A DNA stretch of 64,000 nt from Apostichopus japonicus (taxonomy: Eukaryota > Echinodermata > Holothuroidea > Aspidochirotida > Stichopodidae), in the NCBI RefSeq assembly GCF_037975245.1, contig NC_092582.1:5992001-6056000 (forward strand). The letters run 5' to 3'. The position numbers and the translations under genes were made by a program. Below are positions 1 to 11,605 of the stretch, in pieces. How positions within the stretch are numbered: position 1 is the first letter of the stretch; the number at the start of each line of letters is the position of its first letter. A model generated the notes under the pieces. The model ran no database searches and had not been told where the DNA came from. It worked only from the letters and a program-made list of their open reading frames with translations.

Positions 1-1054
1 TATTCTTTCAGATGAAATAAATCTATCTATCTGGTCCGAGGTTTTTTAATCTTGACATTTGGGTGAATTTTGCCTGTTTTTGTAATTTAATGTGTAAGAA
101 AATTTGGTGTTTGATAAGCTGTTCAAAAGCTTGGATACTAACAAATATATTACATTTTACCTAGAATAATTTGATAATTTCTTAACCCAAAATAATTCCC
201 ATGCTCCCCCTCAATACAAAAGAGAATTGCTTAATACTGCCGATTGTGCAATAAAGCCCAAAAATTTGCTGGATGCCGCATTGCTGTGTAAGTGGACTGA
301 ATAATGGTCCACTGAACTCTTAACATGTATGTATGATAGTCAGACCAACTCGTTCATGCTTGGGGAAAGTGATTTATCACATGTCAAAACCTTGCCATCC
401 TAATGCTTCTTAAGGAAGGAAGTCAACCATAGCTGGAACCCATTACTTGCCTTTGTGCATTCTTCTTGGACTTGATAATCTTCACGACCATTCTCACTGA
501 ATACTTAATAAGCTACCATCGTCCTATGTACGTATACAGTCTTATCTAACCGATCGGAAACGATCGGAGAGTTGGATTGGCCAGTTTAAAGAGTTCCATA
601 ACGTTCTTTCCTGAATGTCCTTTGTGAGTAATCTATCTCATTTGTAAAAGGCTGGCAGAAGGGTTCTGTAGATAAACTTGGACGCCAGAAATGTAACCAA
701 ACACCAGCCCCCTGACGCTCTTTACTACCCTAGAACAAAGCAAGTCGAACCTATTGCGGGTCCATGGGTGGATCTTATCTATACCAGTTGCTGCATGGAC
801 AAGGTTTATTCTGACTAAGAAATTGATACTTTATATAAAGGCATTTGTACACATTTTTCAGTTGAATTTTTTTAAAGTTAAGAACTCTACCAAATCATAC
901 CGATTCCTTCTCTTTATTCATCTTTTCATGCAACCACAGCAGAGCATCATGGGTAATATTGACCTGACTCTAGGTGGACTGGTCAGATGATACCATGCAT
1001 TCGGATACCTCAGGGTTGATTCCACATTTGTTATTTTGTAAATTTATGCATACA
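1..1054. other. Unassigned non-coding sequence
   Basis: AT-rich sequence with no ORF, splice-bounded exon or recognisable repeat that I can support. It may be an intron or intergenic; nothing seen decides. Confidence 0.4.
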
Positions 1055-1062
1055 GTATAACG

Positions 1063-1470
1063 CAGGGTTGTCCAACCTTTTGCGGAGGAGGGCCACATGG
1101 AATGATTATTATGAAGGAGGGGGCCGCATGAACCCTATGCTCGATTTTTCGATTTTTTGCCCGAAGCCCAAGGCAACAAAGTGTGAGCACTGCGCGCGGA
1201 GCGCACTGATTTATTTTCCTTCCTGATAAAACAGATGAATAAAGTTCAGCCGCCCCCCCCCCCCTACGCTGAGAGAGTGTCACACAAACTGACCTGTATG
1301 CAATTTTTTGGACCCAGAAGGTTCGAATGATTGATTAAATATAGCTTCAAATTGTTATCAATAAATCTGCTCACTAAAATTTCGCACCGTATAGAGCATC
1401 TCTGGCGGGCCGGACGCAACCCTGCGGCGGGCCAGACTGTGGTCCGTGGGCCGTAGGTTGGACAACCCTG
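1063..1470. mobile_element. hAT-type MITE, copy 1
   Basis: A 408-bp element bounded by a perfect 16-bp terminal inverted repeat (CAGGGTTGTCCAACCT at the left, its complement at the right). It is flanked by an exact 8-bp direct repeat GTATAACG at 1055-1062 and 1471-1478. CAG-initial termini with an 8-bp target duplication are typical of hAT transposons. There is no transposase ORF, so it is non-autonomous. A sister copy lies at 62946-63304. Confidence 0.9.
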
Positions 1471-2148
1471 GTATAACGCCTATGCTGGTCCTGAGTGCCA
1501 TAATTAAACAGTTTCAGCACATGTGCACAGTGTTCCCCTATACACTGGTTACCACACATTATTACTATTATCATTATTATCACTTTGAAACCATTTCCAA
1601 GTTAGCAATTTTGACCTTCCTTTTTTACACATATGTGCATTAATGATTAAAGATCACAAAAGATTATAAAAACAGCAATTTTTTTAACTTCTAGAGAGAT
1701 GGACTGCAAAACCAAGACAGGTAGTTTCAGAGAACATATTTAAACCCTCATTATAAACTCATTTAAATGCTTAGAAAATGGATATACATCATCAACCTAA
1801 AAATAGCTCAAAACATAAACATAGACAATGTTACCATGGTAATTGGAAATCATCCCTGGGTACCTTCAAATGACTCTTTCAGACAAAAATGTTCTGCTAT
1901 ATATATATAATGGAGATATGACTTGGTTGGGGGTTATTTTTGAAATGACAAGTACAGTCTACAGTTTCTACAATTAAACCAAGTGACTTAGCGCAAGTAC
2001 ACTATAAGCCTCACTTAAATAACACTACCAGCAAAGTTCAACCAAAGTTTGATCTATCTATGTCGACCAGTCTGACACACCATTAAACAGCTATAAATAG
2101 CAAACAAAGGCCAAGACTGCAATATTTTTGCCAAAAGATGAAAAATAT

Positions 2149-2398
2149 GTATGTATGTATGTATGTATATGTGATCTTCCCGCAAGCAGGAACTCGCGAA
2201 AGAAGCCATGGAGGCTTGTAGACTCGCAAGCTGACCGAAGCCAATCTCTCGGCACACATCCATTTTAACGTCCATGTCGGGAAGTTGTTATTGAACAACA
2301 CCCTTGCCAGACGACACACATTGCTGTCGGCGGAGATTCGAACCGGGGATCTCATGACTGGGAGACGCCGGCGTTAACCACTAGGCTATACACTCCGC
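2149..2398 (-). mobile_element. tRNA-derived SINE, copy B
   Basis: Reverse-strand copy of the SINE best seen at 3174-3425. The tRNA-like head lies at the high-coordinate end (complement of TAGCCTAGTGG A box and a GGTTCGAAT B box). The 3' tail is a short GTAT microsatellite at 2149-2168. Small ORFs here encode only SINE sequence. Confidence 0.85.
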
Positions 2399-2653
2399 AC
2401 TGTATATACAAAGTAAGATTTATACAAATATACAAATATACAAATATACAAATTATACAAATATACAAAGTAAGATTTACAAAATATTACTGAGTTAATC
2501 AAAATGTAAATTAAATGAAAAAAAAGTTATCATTGAAGGGTTTGGGATTCTTTAACCGTGCTACCAAATGCAGACAGGTTATGGCTCTTGTAGGAATTAC
2601 TGTTATGAAACTTAAAAGGTACAGTATTATAATTTCTAATCTCAAGATCCTTT

Positions 2654-2820
2654 CTTTGCAGGATCATTTGTCTTTTGAGGCGTGCGTGTGCGATCACATG
2701 TGAGATTTGTCACTCTTGTTGACGATGGAATTTAAAAAAAATTCAGTCAATCTGACCCCATGTTTTAATTCTATGTATGTATTTTTGATCTTCCTGCAAG
2801 CAGGAACTCGCGAAGAAGCC
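2654..2820. repeat. Left arm of 167-bp inverted repeat
   Basis: This segment is repeated in inverse orientation at 4079-4245 with the same length and, by eye, one mismatch. Weaker similarity runs further into the flanking SINE tails. The intervening 1.26 kb carries an intact SINE. Confidence 0.85.
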
Positions 2821-3000
2821 TCCTTGGCTTATCAAAGCCACAAGTTGACCGAAGTCAGTCTCTTAGATTCATATTTTAACGTCCATGATTATAAATTGTC
2901 AACAACTCTGTAACTGGATGAGTTATTAATCTTGATTGACTCGAACTCGGGACCTTATGATTGAAAGGCACCGGTAAATTAACCACTGAACTAACACAAG
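2783..3000 (-). mobile_element. tRNA-derived SINE, diverged subfamily
   Basis: Reverse-strand, diverged relative of the 3174-3425 SINE. It shares the GATCTTCCTGCAAGCAGGAA 3' region and a tRNA-like head, but its head sequence resembles the copy at 60900-61145 more closely, suggesting a second subfamily. Confidence 0.7.
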
Positions 3001-3173
3001 TTCCCTAATTGTTGGTATAATCCTTGAAAGACCTGCACCAATGATCCCCCACCCTTAGCACCGGGATCACCTTGGATGCTGTTTCCACAAGGATTCACCT
3101 AGAGTTACTATCACATTTGATCCTCTCATAATCTTGTGTCCAAACCAAAAGTATATTTCACTCCACTCACTCA

Positions 3174-3425
3174 GGCGGAGTGTATAGCCTAGTGGTTAAC
3201 GCCGGCGTCTCCCAGTCATGAGATCCCCGGTTCGATTCCCCGCCGACAGCAATGTGTGTCGTCTGGCAAGGGTGTTGTTCAATAACAACTACCCGACATG
3301 GACGTTAATTGGATGTGTGCCGAGAGATTGGCTTCGGTCAGCTTGCGAGTCTATAAGCCTCCATGGCTTCTTTCGCGAGTTCCTGCTTGCGGGAAGATCA
3401 CATATACATACATACATACATACAT
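3174..3425 (+). mobile_element. tRNA-derived SINE, copy A
   Basis: About 250 bp. The tRNA-like head has a pol III A box (TAGCCTAGTGG, 3185-3195) and B box (GGTTCGATTCC, 3229-3239). A non-tRNA body follows, then a CATA microsatellite tail. Related copies are at 2149-2398, 2783-3000, 32721-32951 and 60900-61145, with a 3' fragment at 4040-4135. Confidence 0.9.
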
Positions 3426-4078
3426 GTGTGATTTACTTTCACACTGGACCCTCTGCGAGCGATCAAAATGCAAGTACGCGATAAAACAATGGGTGATTTA
3501 GTTCACCGATCTGAATCCTCTAATAAACAGGAAGAGCTACAAAGAACAGTTAAGATATACTTAAGAAAGTGTAGTCAGATAACAAGGTGCACATGCATGG
3601 CAAGGAAACATCATCATGTCATTATGATCTTGGGTCAACATCATCCACCAAGCTTTTACACTTGTTATGTTGCCCCCCCCCCCCCCCCTGGATGGCATAA
3701 GATCTCGAGAACTGACCCCAAGTGTGCCAGCTACAGCTTAAACAGTCATTACAAAATTTATCCCGGATCAGAGAATCAGATTCCCAGCTGGAGATATATA
3801 GAGAACTAAGAGTCATTGTTGTTCATTTTTTATCTTCTACGACCTTCTGACTATATAGTGAGATCTTTTTTAGGATTCTGTATTGTATGACTCCCTGCAT
3901 ATAATTACACACAATTTACCCTACTTAGGCATTATTCAACATGGGATAATTTTGTCAACCATATATCTTGTGTTACATACTTCGGTCTGACTTTGGTCAG
4001 CTGACAACGGTCAGAAACTGACTTCGGTCAGAGACAGACTTACAGTAGGTCAGCTTGTGGCTTTGATAAGCCAATGAT

Positions 4079-4245
4079 GGCTTCTTCGCAAGTTCCTGCT
4101 TGCAGGAAGATCAAAAATACATACATAGAATTAAAACATGGGGTCAGATTGACTGAATTTTTTTTAAATTCCATCGTCAACAAGAGTGACAAATCTCACA
4201 TGTGATCGCACACGCACGCCTCAAAAGACAAATGATCCTGCAAAG
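4079..4245. repeat. Right arm of 167-bp inverted repeat
   Basis: Inverse copy of 2654-2820 with one mismatch seen by eye. It contains the 3' end of a SINE and its ATAC tail, plus unrelated sequence, so the duplicated unit is not simply the SINE. Confidence 0.85.
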
Positions 4246-5552
4246 GAGGATCTAAAATACATACATACACACATACAGGCAAGACCAACAGTGCTCAGAA
4301 TACTTTTCTCTTTAAAGAGTTATTTTTATCTGATACAGGAATAGCTAGCTCTTCAAGACTAGAATCCTCTAGCCATATATATGATTAGGTCATATTTAGA
4401 CAAGGAAACACTTAGTTCTTGAAGCTACAATTTGTCTTGGTTACAATGATAGCCATCCATAACAACCCACACCTGCATGTATTCCAAATAAACCACACAG
4501 GCCTGCCAATACCTGAATCAGCATGTCTTTCAAATAATTATTGCCTTCCAAATCAGTCATCAATCTCTGCTATGACCTTTGACCCTACCCTTCCTTCTGC
4601 CTGTAGCCCAGTACTTTATAAGCAAGCAGGTGCACCTGTTACTATATTCCCTACTGTAGCTAATCTCCAACACAGTCAATCACAATTGTTCTTTGGGGTC
4701 TACACATGTATGTAAAAGTCTGGAGTGTAATACCTTTGGCAGTAATTAAACTACTCATATATTCTTTAATACTTAATATGAATGGGAGGAAACCACAGCT
4801 TCCATCACCCTGATAACGGTACTAAGGCATTTAGCCACACAAATCTAAGTCTCATCTAAGGTGGAAATGCTTAGTAAAACAGAGATCAGAAAATTGCCAC
4901 AGAATAGCGATAGTATGAGCTATATGAGCTATTTAAAGAACCGTAACGTTAGGATCAAATTACTGTGCCGTCTGCATTATTTCCCAGTTACCAGCTTGGA
5001 CTAATTAAACTCTGCACAAAGAAAATTCCCACCACTTGAAAGCCAAGAACAATAAAAAGAAACAGCCCTTAATGCACTGTTATCTGCGGTAAGAAGTTAC
5101 ACTTTTACACTGGCATGTAATTGAACTCTTTACTGTTCAATGTATGTACTGTCATACTCACAAGTGGGTGATTCTATAGTTAATTGTGAACTACTGTAAG
5201 AGTGCTCTTCTTTGAGCTAAAAGGATTAAAATGAAATCATTCTCTTTCACTGCAGGATCCTGATAAAATAAACCACAGAAAAGCCGTACTATATTATAAT
5301 ATTCTGATGACTGGATACAAAATACAGGCGGCAGACATTGAACTTTTGTAATTGTATGTTAGACCTATAGCTATAGACCTACATTTTCAACTTCAAATCA
5401 AACACAAAATATTGCATTCATTTAAAGTTGTGCAACTAGACCTTTTCAAATTATAATAAATGGTTAAAAACTTGTCCAATTAGGACTTAGCCAAATGTCT
5501 GTCATAGCATATATAGAACCCATATTTGAAGAATATCTTTAGTTTCACTGTA
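4246..5552. other. Unassigned non-coding sequence
   Basis: Opens with a short SINE-like ATAC tail near 4246-4278. The rest shows no coding evidence; the longest ORF (98 codons at 4419) has no recognisable domain and no supporting splice structure. Confidence 0.4.
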
Positions 5553-5560
5553 CATTGGCA

Positions 5561-5969
5561 CAGTGGCGAAGTCAGAGGGGGGCCTGGGGGCAATGCCCCC
5601 CCAAATCTGCATTTTGCTACAGTCTTGCCCCCCCTCCCAAATGAAATCCAGTGATGTATTCAAAATACTTCTTTTTTACATTTTTTCGAGTTCTAATCAC
5701 AAGTATTCATACCTCAGGGCTCATGTTCATACTTCATATAAGGTCAGAACTTGGTACAGTAATCAGACCCAGATATTACACATTTTGGGCCTTCATGATA
5801 CCCACATACGGAGACCGTGATCAATATAGTCCTACAGAATAAGCGCCAATGATTTGGCCGACGAGGTGCCCATTACATTTCTTGGTAAATCCTACCATCA
5901 ACCATCACGGGGTTGCCCCCTTCAGAAAAATCTTGCCCCCCTAACAATAGAATGCTGGCTACGCCACTG
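5561..5969. mobile_element. hAT-type MITE
   Basis: Starts CAGTGGCGAAG and ends in GCTACGCCACTG. It is flanked by an exact 8-bp duplication CATTGGCA (5553-5560 and 5970-5977). The interior has runs of G and C and no transposase. Confidence 0.85.
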
Positions 5970-5977
5970 CATTGGCA

Positions 5978-6972
5978 AGGTCAGAATGTCATATTTAGTT
6001 ACAACACAATACAGTCTGATATTGCTCAAGATATGGATTTAATTCAATTGAGTGAATGTGATGTCATCAACATTTTATCAGGCTTTGCCAAAATGAGATG
6101 AATTATACTTTTTGCAAAGTCAAAACCACTGAAGCTAAGTAAAATTGCCATACCTTTGTATGCATATAAATTGTATTGTGTTATTCTTGTAAATGGGTGA
6201 AATATTGCATGAAGGTGCCTCAGAAATGAGTCAGAATACAAAATTTACGCCTTCTACTTTCTCTTCAACAATTTGAGCCATTTTCAGAGAGGCATGTAGA
6301 TAAAAAAATGCATATTAAAAAACGTGACTTCAGTTGACTAAGTTCAAATCAGACAAATATAGTATGAGTCCATCAGTGCAGTACTATGCAAAGTTAGGGA
6401 AAATGTGAAGTTACCATATGTAGATATACCATTACCAATTATAGTCAAAGTAAACCTAGGCGTACACCATACAAATTACAATGCAACTCCAATATGTGAC
6501 CATATATTTCTTTTTCTTCTCTTTGGTACCTGGATGTGAATATAAAATGCAAAAGTGTTTCACTTTCAACCCTATATATCTTTTTCACTTTCGTCTAACT
6601 TAAAGAACTAATTAGTTAGGCCTTTTACTAACCTTACTGTAACTAATTAGGCTACCTCATTTTAGGATACTGTACATCAACCAATCTTAGGCCTATGTCA
6701 TTTTAACCTAGAAAACGATGGAGCCGAACGAGGTTATGTTTTGTCAACGAATCGCCTAACGTAGGCATACGTTGGCCTAGGCCCTAGTCTAATTTAGGCA
6801 TAACGTTAACTAAGCCAACATAGTCATTCTAGTACTACATGGGCCTGGGCCTACAGTAGACTATGCCTAACGGCTTCACCCCCAAGTTTACTGCCCTAAC
6901 TGATCAGAGCGGATAGATTACAGGTATCATAGGTCTTTGTTATGCTGATGATCATCGCTGCATTTAGCTCAC
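5978..6972. other. Unassigned non-coding sequence
   Basis: No supportable gene or repeat. If the candidate exon at 6973-7159 is real, this would be its first coding intron. Confidence 0.35.
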
Positions 6973-7159
6973 CTGTAGAAGAAGTGACTATTTGCGCATA
7001 GGCACCTCCATAAAATCCTGGACAACCACGGTTGTAAGACTGTGATGGTCGGTAACTAACACCCAGTCTCCCAACGAAAGTATTCCACTTGTTTCCGGTG
7101 AGTGTCAAAACAAGAAATACAAACAACCACCGATGCATTTTGAATACTCCTCTTTTCAA
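6973..7159 (-). CDS. Candidate first coding exon of a secreted protein (partial)
   Basis: Read on the minus strand, an ORF starts at ATG 7159 or, more plausibly, at ATG 7138 (MHRWLFVFLVLTLTG, a good signal peptide). It continues into a Tyr/Gly-rich stretch containing CPGFYGGAYA. At 6973/6972 it meets a strong donor, ACAG|GTGAGC, in phase 1. A non-coding upstream exon is suggested by AAAG|GTAAGT at 7610/7609 and a possible acceptor at 7201. I found no downstream exon in 1-6972, so the gene would run off the left edge or have a long intron. I do not recognise the family. It could also be a chance ORF. Confidence 0.45.
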
Positions 7160-7460
7160 GCAGATTTTTCTAATTGGCTTGTCTTCAGATTCGACATTAT
7201 CCTGCCGTAAATTGCCTCAAGATAACGAGGGACAAGACATTGACCATTTCGAGAAGCAGAAGTACAAACTTCGCAAAATTTAATGCTAGCTCCTAGGCTA
7301 TAGTTTTAGTTCTTCAGGCTAATCTCTCATGACCTTCTCAGTATACATCCTGTGTAACGTGGAATTTATTGGTAATTGTCCAATTGATCTTCTTGACGTA
7401 CTAAATGGCAGAACCTTCGCACACTAGCATTGCTTAAATTTCATTTGTAGTGCCTGGGAG

Positions 7461-7588
7461 TGACGTCACATGATCGCAAACTTTTTAACCAACCAGCTAC
7501 GCGAAAAAGAAGCTTCCTGCCAACATGAATATGCATCTCTCCGCCCAGCAGCATTCGCGTGCGTCTTCTACGAAAACCCCTATATAGG
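7461..7588 (+). promoter_or_regulatory. Possible promoter: CRE plus TATA-like box
   Basis: A perfect CRE palindrome TGACGTCA lies at 7461-7468 and a TATATAGG at 7581-7588, within locally CpG-richer sequence. The orientation is ambiguous: the TATA-like box reads towards the plus strand, whereas the only nearby exon candidate is on the minus strand. Confidence 0.3.
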
Positions 7589-7711
7589 ACACGAGAACTA
7601 AACACTTACCTTTGTGTTAGAAGTTACATCAATTCTTTGGTGCGAATTGGTTACAGCCTAATTCCTACAAGTTAAGGCTTCATAATTCTATCTCTCTCAA
7701 ACAAGTACATT

Positions 7712-8083
7712 CAAGGGCGTAGGAACCGGGGGGGGCTGGGGGGGCGCCAGCCCCCCAGTGAAAAATGTGGAGGGGCGGAAGTATCATTCCGCCCCCCCGG
7801 TTCGCAGGTCAGAAAACCCCTTTTTCATTTCCAAATGAGAAAAAAAAATCTCATTTGGAGCACCAAATTGCATCTAAGGCCAGTTGAAAATACAAAATTA
7901 AGTTTACAAAATGGAGTGGGTGTTGAAGTGTGCTATATTGCACCAAATTGCATCTGAGGCCACCTGGAAATGCAAAAAATTCCAAAGGGGAGGGGGACAC
8001 CCCCTCCCCTTAGACCCCTCCCCCAGACCGGCCATCAGTCTTCAGCCCCCCCCCCCACTCAAAAGTACCTTCCTACGCCACTG
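7712..8083. mobile_element. hAT-type MITE, GTAGGAA family, copy 1
   Basis: Starts CAAGGGCGTAGGAACC and ends TTCCTACGCCACTG (imperfect TIR around GGCGTAGGAA). It is flanked by an exact 8-bp duplication AGTACATT (7704-7711 and 8084-8091). Sister copies are at 15583-16621 and 17843-18213. Confidence 0.9.
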
Positions 8084-8548
8084 AGTACATTTGTATATTA
8101 ATTCAGAGTGTATGACGTTTCGATCCTAGCAAGATCTGCTCCAAAGATGTTATAAGCCTATAGAAAGATCCTGCTGTGATCAAAACGCCAGGCCCTCACA
8201 CTTTCATAGATTTACCGTCACTGGCTTTTGTAGTAGATGAGCAGTTGCTTTTTGAAGGTGATATGCAAGACTCGAGAAAGATGCAGTACTAATATACTGA
8301 TGATAATCAGTCAAATTAGCTGTAAGAGTGTTACGTGTGCACAATATTAACCTAGAAAATATCGGTTCGTACGGTATGACCCGTCATGCTTTGCTTTCCA
8401 CGTGTCTAATTTGTGGTGCAGCACATACCGTGCTCACCTATTCAGGCCTAATTGTTGCCACTACAATACATTTCTGTTTGAGCCAGACAACTGTGGCTGC
8501 ATGATACCATGGAGGTAAAGCATGGAGGTAAAACCTCCATGATGATAC

Positions 8549-10437
8549 CATGGAGCTAGCTACGGAGTGCCAAATGTATCAAAAATGTCCAAAACTATAT
8601 AAGCATGTCCAAAATAATATAAGCATGTCCAAAAAATATAAGCATGTCCAAAAAAATATAAGCATGTCCAAATTTATATAAACATATCGAAACTAATATA
8701 AGTATGTCCAAAAATAATATGATCATGCCCAAAATAATATGAGAGTGTCGAAAAATTATATGAACATGTCGAATGTAACTGCTAACTTCAACTTTTTAGT
8801 GAACATTTTGGCATCTGAATTCACGCCATCTGTTGCAAAATATCCAAAAAAATATAAGCATGTCCAAATTTATATAAACATGTCGAAACCAATATGAGTA
8901 TGTCCAAAAATAATGAGAGCATGTCCAAAATGATGTAAGAGTGTCGAAAGACTATAAGAGCATGTCCAAAATATAAAAAAGTGTCGAAAAATAATACAAA
9001 AGTCTAGAGCGTAACTGCTCGATTCAACTTTGTAATGAACAGTCAGGCGTTTGAATTTTACGCCATATGTTCCAAATATCAAACTTTTTATTTTGGTATG
9101 CTGAAAACAAAAACACCATATCCAGCGTAACTTAAGACGATATACAGTTCATCCATTACCGTATTAGTGTGTGTGTTAATATTTTAATGATATTTCGATC
9201 AAGAACGATTTTATTTTCGAGGAAATATTAGTTGAGTTGTTTCGTAGCGCGAGTGATCAACCTGGCCCCAAGGTGCTGTAACTATCAGTGAGTTTAATAC
9301 GAAGAACCACTGTGTCCAACATTCCACGCGGTTTAATCAATAATATGTAGTTGGCGAGTTCTTCCCACGTTTCCATCTTGAAATTTAGTTAAAAGGTGAG
9401 AGTGAAGATTAAACGTTGAATACCCCTAACCTAGGCTTATTTTTTTTTTAATTCTGGGCTAGTGTCCGACTTCGCCTGGTAACCGTAATTAAGTGTCACA
9501 ATTTTCCGTTAAAAAATAACACAGTATACTAGTTCATTTTCACTGTCAACGTACGCATGTGTGATAACTACTGTGCTTTGTTAGCGCTTGTGCATGTTGT
9601 ACGTACTTTCGCACGTGAACTTCTTTGCCTTCGCAACAATATATGAATAATCTCAGCACCTCTAGGCAGGGCGAAACCACTCACATTACGTAGGGATGTA
9701 AAAAGGAAAAATGTTAGGTGATGGTCTTGTTTTTACATATTTTGAATTATTTGCGTCACAAAAACAGAAGAATGTTTCAATAATATATTGTCATAATGAT
9801 AACCATTGTGTCAGTTGATACAAATTACCTCTAAAGAAGGTATTGTAAGCTAATTTTTTTCGACATACCAATATAAAAGTTCGATATTTGAAACATTTGG
9901 CGTGACTTCAAACGCCAAAATGTTCATAACAAAGTTGAAGTTAGCAGTTACACTCGAGACTTCTATATTATTATTCGACACTCTCATATAATTTTGGGCG
10001 TGCTCATATTATATTTGGACATACTTATATGTGTTTGGACATGCTCTTATTATTTTTGGACATACTCATATTAGTTTCGACATGTTTATATAAATTTGGA
10101 CATGCTCATATAAGTTTGGACATGCTTATATTTTATATGGATATTTTGCAACATATGGCGTAACTTAAAACGCCAAAATGTTCAAAACAAAATTGAATTA
10201 GGCAGTTACATTTGTCCCTCTTGTATTATTTTTCGACATTCTTTTAATATGTTGGACATGCTCATATAGTCTTTCGACACTCTCATATTATTTTGGACAT
10301 GCTCTTATTATTTTTGGACATACTCATATTAGTTTCGACATGTTTATATAAATTTGGACATGCTTATATTATTTTGGACATGCTTATATTGCTTTGGACA
10401 TTTTTGAAACGTATGGCATGCCGTAGCTAGCTCCATG
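8549..10437. mobile_element. Foldback-type element with long inverted arms
   Basis: A 1,889-bp element with perfect 17-bp termini (CATGGAGCTAGCTACGG and its complement) and a flanking 7-bp duplication ATGATAC (8542-8548 and 10438-10444). The arms (about 8549-9106 and 9853-10437) are imperfect inverted copies. They consist largely of a tandemly repeated motif of roughly 20 bp built on ATATAAGCATGTCCAAAA. The central ~750 bp is unrelated and has no transposase ORF, so the element is non-autonomous. Confidence 0.85.
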
Positions 10438-10444
10438 ATGATAC

Positions 10445-11315
10445 GAACTGTAACGGTTCAACTTTTTACCCTTAATTAGACAGTATATAGTGTACTGTTT
10501 CAAAAATCTTATCGAAAACCTTAGTCACTCAGAGAGGTGCCAGATATTGAGGGGGTGATGAGGGATCCAAGGCCGTTAAAGGTGTCGTAGCACATTTAAT
10601 CATTCAATTGACTGCGACTTACACGCATTACGTCGTCACTTTCAAGGCCCGCTACAGCATAGATAAACAATTTTCAACTGGCATATACCCACCACCGTGA
10701 TAGAGCTGAGGGGAAATTGCAAGGGGAGGGGTGGGGAGGAAGCAGGGGGAAACAGCACCGGTATAGAAAAATAAAAATAGTATAATAATAATAGTTAATC
10801 AAGCCAAGTTTCCAAATAAGGGCGGGTGTTGCGGGAAGGTCTAATGCAGGTGACCTTGCAACATGGAGGTTTGTCTCGCCTTGATAGGATAAACAGAAAA
10901 TGGCGGTAGCATAACAAAGTGTTACGTAAGAAGCCAAATTGCTACACTCCCATGAGAAAAGGTGTATGTAGCAGGTTAAATTTGTGTGCACAGTATCTCA
11001 ATAAAGTAACAATTTTATGATCAAAAAGATTGACAAAATATCACGGAATTGCTAATGTTTTACAGGCTGGCTTTTATAATCACTGTAAAGTCAGAATGTT
11101 GTGTATTTCAGTCACGGTTGGCAGCCCTCTTAGAGTTTTAATCAGAAGCTACCCCTCATACTGCTGCTGCTGTAGATGATGTTCTACTACATTTAATCGT
11201 TCCATTGACTTACACACTATAGTTCGTTAGATAAAAGTTTTCAACTGGCATATCCTACCCACCACATGATAGTCTTGCTAAGACCTTAGTATGACCAGGG
11301 AGTTGTTATGGACTT
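10445..11315. other. Unassigned non-coding sequence
   Basis: No recognisable gene. A 105-codon minus-strand ORF at 10674-10991 is low complexity and unsupported. Confidence 0.35.
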
Positions 11316-11562
11316 CCTGGTATGACAGCCTAGTGTACCTTTCTTTTTCACAAAGCTATTTTCCCGTATCTATTTGCTGTACTGCCCGGAGAACGCCCAC
11401 GGCAACGCTTTAGATTGATACTAGGACAGATCATCGGGCGTGTAACATCACACAGTGGGCAAGCACATTCGTTGAAGGCAGAAACGGACTCTGAGGCATG
11501 TACAATTGCACACGACAAAAATAGTATTACAAACGACTCGGCCAGGACTAATTTCCATATGA
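11316..11562. repeat. Dispersed repeat, copy 1
   Basis: About 245 bp that aligns in inverse orientation, with substitutions and small indels, to 59635-59882. It covers most of the small ORF at 11348-11605. I cannot tell whether the repeated unit is a transposon fragment or a duplicated small gene. Confidence 0.7.
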
Positions 11563-11605
11563 TATCTGACTGGGCTTGGCCTGTCATGGTACCAGCAAAA
11601 TCCAT
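11348..11605 (-). CDS. Small cysteine-rich secreted-peptide-like ORF
   Basis: An 85-residue ORF from ATG 11605. A hydrophobic stretch (residues about 19-37, LVLAESFVILFLSCAIVHA) resembles a signal peptide. It is followed by a short region with cysteines spaced C-x-C-x2-C-x8-C-x7-C and then a basic tail. The copy at 59635-59882 retains the same DNA but is frameshifted and carries a stop, so it would be a pseudogene if this is a gene. I do not recognise a family. It may be a fortuitous ORF inside a repeat. Confidence 0.35.
   Translation of the reverse strand: MDFAGTMTGQAQSDIIWKLVLAESFVILFLSCAIVHASESVSAFNECACPLCDVTRPMICPSINLKRCRGRSPGSTANRYGKIAL

Noticed and set aside
3174-3260. tRNA gene, from intact A and B boxes
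   Set aside because: The cloverleaf is not maintained and the sequence runs into a SINE body with several related copies in the window.
4419-4715. 98-codon plus-strand ORF
   Set aside because: No signal peptide, domain or splice context; not reported as a gene.
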